A stretch of DNA of 34,171 nucleotides from Streptomyces chattanoogensis (GTDB lineage: Bacteria > Actinomycetota > Actinomycetes > Streptomycetales > Streptomycetaceae). Positions within the stretch are counted from its first letter, which is position 1. Each line of letters begins with the position of its first letter. Positions 32,425-34,171 of the stretch are shown here, one piece after another. A model generated the notes under the pieces. The model was not told the DNA's origin and did no database searches. It saw only the letters and a list, made by a program, of their open reading frames with translations. The position numbers and the translations under genes are program-made. The stretch lies in assembly GCF_001294335.1 (NCBI RefSeq), contig NZ_LGKG01000177.1:1-34171 (forward strand). Reading direction: 5' to 3'.

Positions 32425-32982
32425 GTGTGTTCGGACGAAGCTCTGCTGACCGCCGTCGCCCGCGGCGACCAGGCCGCCCTGCGGGCGCTCTATGAGCGGC
32501 ATGCCGCCGCCATGCTCCGCCTCATCCGCAGACTCACCTCGGACCAGGGGATAGCGGAAGAGCTCCTGCAGGAGAGCTGGCTGGCCGTGTGGCGTTCGGC
32601 GGGCGGATTCCGCGGTGAGTCCTCCGTACGGGGCTGGCTGCTGGGCGTGGCAAGACGGCAGGCCCACAACCAGCTCCGGAAATCGCGGCCGCAGCTGACG
32701 GATCTCGCCGAGGCGCACGACGTGCCGGACCCGGCGCCGAGCGTCGAGGACCAGATCGTGCAGGACGCCGACCGCACGGCATTGTTGACAGCGGTACGGG
32801 CGCTTCCCGAACATCTGCGCGAGGTCCTGGCGCTGGTGCTGGTCGAGGACCTGGCCTACCCGGAAGTGGCCACCGTGCTCGCCATCCCGGTGGGCACCGT
32901 CAAAAGCCGGATGTCCCATGCGCGACGGCGGCTGGGCAAGATGCTCGCCGCCACGCGGCTGGAAGGAACGGGACGACGATGA
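32425..32982 (+). CDS. ECF sigma factor of the lanthipeptide cluster (PspX/MibX-like)
   Basis: A 185-residue ECF sigma factor. Region 2 covers about residues 20-85 (ALYERHAAAMLRLIRRLT, AEELLQESWLAVWRSAGGF, SVRGWLLGVARRQAHNQLRK). Region 4 is about 120-175 (LTAVRALPEHLREVLALVLV, then AYPEVATVLAIPVGTVKSRM). A linker of about 30 residues joins them. GTG at 32425 is chosen because conserved sequence starts right after it and a promoter places the mRNA start there; a GTG at 32389 overlaps that promoter and has no ribosome binding site. The stop overlaps the anti-sigma ATG (ATGA), so the two are made together. It should switch on cluster genes once released from its anti-sigma factor. Confidence 0.93.
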   Translation: MCSDEALLTAVARGDQAALRALYERHAAAMLRLIRRLTSDQGIAEELLQESWLAVWRSAGGFRGESSVRGWLLGVARRQAHNQLRKSRPQLTDLAEAHDVPDPAPSVEDQIVQDADRTALLTAVRALPEHLREVLALVLVEDLAYPEVATVLAIPVGTVKSRMSHARRRLGKMLAATRLEGTGRR

Positions 32983-33902
32983 CATCTCACCTCGCGGACG
33001 ACGCCCTGGCGCGTCTCTCCCGGCCCGGCGCGGTCCCCGCGCAGCACCAGCGGCACCTCGACGACTGCCCGGACTGCCGTACCCGGATGGCAGTCTGGCA
33101 GGGCATCGGCGACGCGGCGCGCGCCGATGCCGTCGAACAGACCGTTGCGGTGCCCGCGTTCGACGTCCTCATGGGACCCGCGCTGGCAGCAGCCGGACAG
33201 CAAGGGGAAACTCCCGCCCCGGAGACCGTGGCACCGCCGCCGCGGCCCGCCCGCCGCTTCGCGCCCCACGGCTTCCCCGAGCCCTGGCGGCTGGCCGGAC
33301 TGCTCGCGCTGCGCCAGGCCGCGCTGCTGCCACGGATCTGGGCGCCACTGAGCGCCCTCGGCATCGTCGGCGCCGCGCTGCTCGCCACGACCTTCACCCA
33401 GGAACGCCTCGCACTAAGGGTGTTCGGCGGCGCCGTCGTCCTCCTGATGCTGTTCGGCGCGCTACTGGTGGCCTCGCCGCGCCGGGACCCCAGGCGCGAG
33501 CTGCTGTTCACCCTGCCGGTGCCGCCCGCCGCGGTGTTCCTGGCCCGGCTGACGGTGGTGCTCAGCGTCGATGTGCTGCTCGCCCTGGCCTGCTCGGCGC
33601 TGGTGGACGGGCCGGGCTGGCGGACCGTGGTGGCGAGCTGGCTGGGAGAATCGTTGCTGGCCGCGTCATTGGCACTCGCGCTCTCCGTACGGTTCGCCCC
33701 GGCCATCGGCGCGGCCGCCGGCGGCACCCTCTGGCTCCTCGGCCTGCTCAGCGGCCCTGAGGGCATGTTCACCACCCCGTTCCAGGACCTGCTCGGCGCA
33801 CTGCTGTCGACCACACCCTGGACGCTCGTCCTGGCCCTTGGGCTCCTCGGCTGGGCCGCCATGGCGATGCGGAGGGCGGGTGGCGCGGCGGCCTCGGACT
33901 AG
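32979..33902 (+). CDS. Membrane anti-sigma factor with zinc-binding N-terminus (PspW/MibW-like)
   Basis: A 307-residue anti-sigma factor. The cytoplasmic N-terminal domain has the ZAS zinc motif H26-x3-C30-x2-C33 (RHLDDCPDC), which holds the sigma factor. After a Pro-rich linker there are about six hydrophobic segments from around residue 125 on (for example PLSALGIVGAALLATTF, VFGGAVVLLMLFGALLVA, LTVVLSVDVLLALACSALV, TPWTLVLALGLLGWAAMA). A multi-span membrane part rather than a single helix fits MibW/PspW and may sense the lantibiotic or envelope stress. It is coupled to the sigma gene by a 4-base overlap. Confidence 0.9.
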   Translation: MTSHLADDALARLSRPGAVPAQHQRHLDDCPDCRTRMAVWQGIGDAARADAVEQTVAVPAFDVLMGPALAAAGQQGETPAPETVAPPPRPARRFAPHGFPEPWRLAGLLALRQAALLPRIWAPLSALGIVGAALLATTFTQERLALRVFGGAVVLLMLFGALLVASPRRDPRRELLFTLPVPPAAVFLARLTVVLSVDVLLALACSALVDGPGWRTVVASWLGESLLAASLALALSVRFAPAIGAAAGGTLWLLGLLSGPEGMFTTPFQDLLGALLSTTPWTLVLALGLLGWAAMAMRRAGGAAASD

Positions 33903-33928
33903 CCGGACGACGCTCCGTGCCTGCCACC

Positions 33929-34147
33929 ACGCGCTGCCCGTCCGGGAATCCCCCCCGCGCTCCCTGCAACCGAGAGCTGCCTGTCTCGGAACCGCGGGCT
34001 TCTTGTCCCGGGACCGCGGGATCCCTGTCCCGGGATCACAGGATCCCTGCCCCGGGACCACGCGCTCGTTATCCCGGAATCACGCGCTCCCTGTCCCGGG
34101 ACCACGCGCTTCTCACCCCGGACCCACGCGCTCCGCACGCCGGCCCC
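33929..34147. repeat. Ten-copy imperfect 22-bp tandem repeat
   Basis: About ten units of 22 bp (one of 21) run without spacers from 33929 to 34147. The best copies share the core CCCTGTCCCGGGACC followed by ACGCGCT. Each good unit contains the palindrome TCCCGGGA or a near version. The array starts 27 bases after the anti-sigma gene and runs almost to the window end; no gene is seen in it. Units 5-6 also pair as GATCCC..GGGATC. It may act as a terminator or binding array, or be an expanded noncoding repeat. Confidence 0.8.
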
Positions 34148-34171
34148 CGCCCCCACCCCCCGTCACCGGCC

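Noticed and set aside
33929..34147. Possible CRISPR array
   Set aside because: The units follow each other without unique spacers, diverge from each other and no cas genes are near; it is a plain tandem repeat.

Overview
The window is high-GC DNA with GTG starts, Shine-Dalgarno-led genes and a gene content typical of Streptomyces or a close relative. Its central metabolic block matches, from memory, the ccr neighbourhood of S. coelicolor (phospholipid genes, ethylmalonyl-CoA genes, a TetR gene and a 3-hydroxyacyl-CoA dehydrogenase).

Left part (1-5.8 kb): a stand-alone nucleotidyltransferase, a decayed IS605-type TnpB element with hairpins at both ends, a Nudix hydrolase, a glycerate kinase, and the psd-pssA pair that makes phosphatidylethanolamine. 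The glycerate kinase and pssA converge on a strong 17-bp stem terminator.

Central metabolism (5.8-15.2 kb, minus strand): an apparent operon ccr-meaA-mcl-mch-mcd covers most of the ethylmalonyl-CoA pathway, which assimilates acetyl-CoA and supplies ethylmalonyl-CoA. A TetR regulator and a double-length 3-hydroxyacyl-CoA dehydrogenase lie just upstream of it. The ccr promoter has two similar partial palindromes, one inside the -35/-10 spacer and one just behind the -35, which are good candidates for the TetR operator. The operon ends in a hairpin with a U-tract.

Middle housekeeping and accessory part (15.5-24.1 kb): a HEAT-repeat protein, an Rv2578c-type radical SAM protein with a LexA/SOS box in its promoter, an SRPBCC protein, a DHA2-type MFS transporter fused to three carboxypeptidase-regulatory-like domains, an orphan ABC solute-binding lipoprotein divergent from a GntR/UTRA regulator with three inverted repeats between them, and a leucine-carboxymethyltransferase-family enzyme.

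Right part (24.2-34.2 kb): a class I lanthipeptide gene cluster. The 55-aa precursor ends in a 24-residue core that differs from planosporicin at four positions (V1, I4, Y6, D14, recalled comparison) and belongs to the microbisporicin (NAI-107)/planosporicin family of lipid II-binding lantibiotics. Downstream come a full-length LanB, a LanC, an ABC ATPase and permease, and a LanV-type protein of unknown function. All junctions from lanB to lanV overlap by four bases, in the same A-B-C-T-U-V order as planosporicin. Divergent from lanA is an ECF sigma factor/membrane anti-sigma pair, like the feed-forward control of planosporicin and microbisporicin. No LanD decarboxylase or halogenase is present, so the C-terminal cysteine should keep its carboxylate. 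The other expected cluster genes (LanEF, LanR, further exporters) are not in the window and may lie beyond the right edge, after a ten-copy 22-bp tandem repeat.
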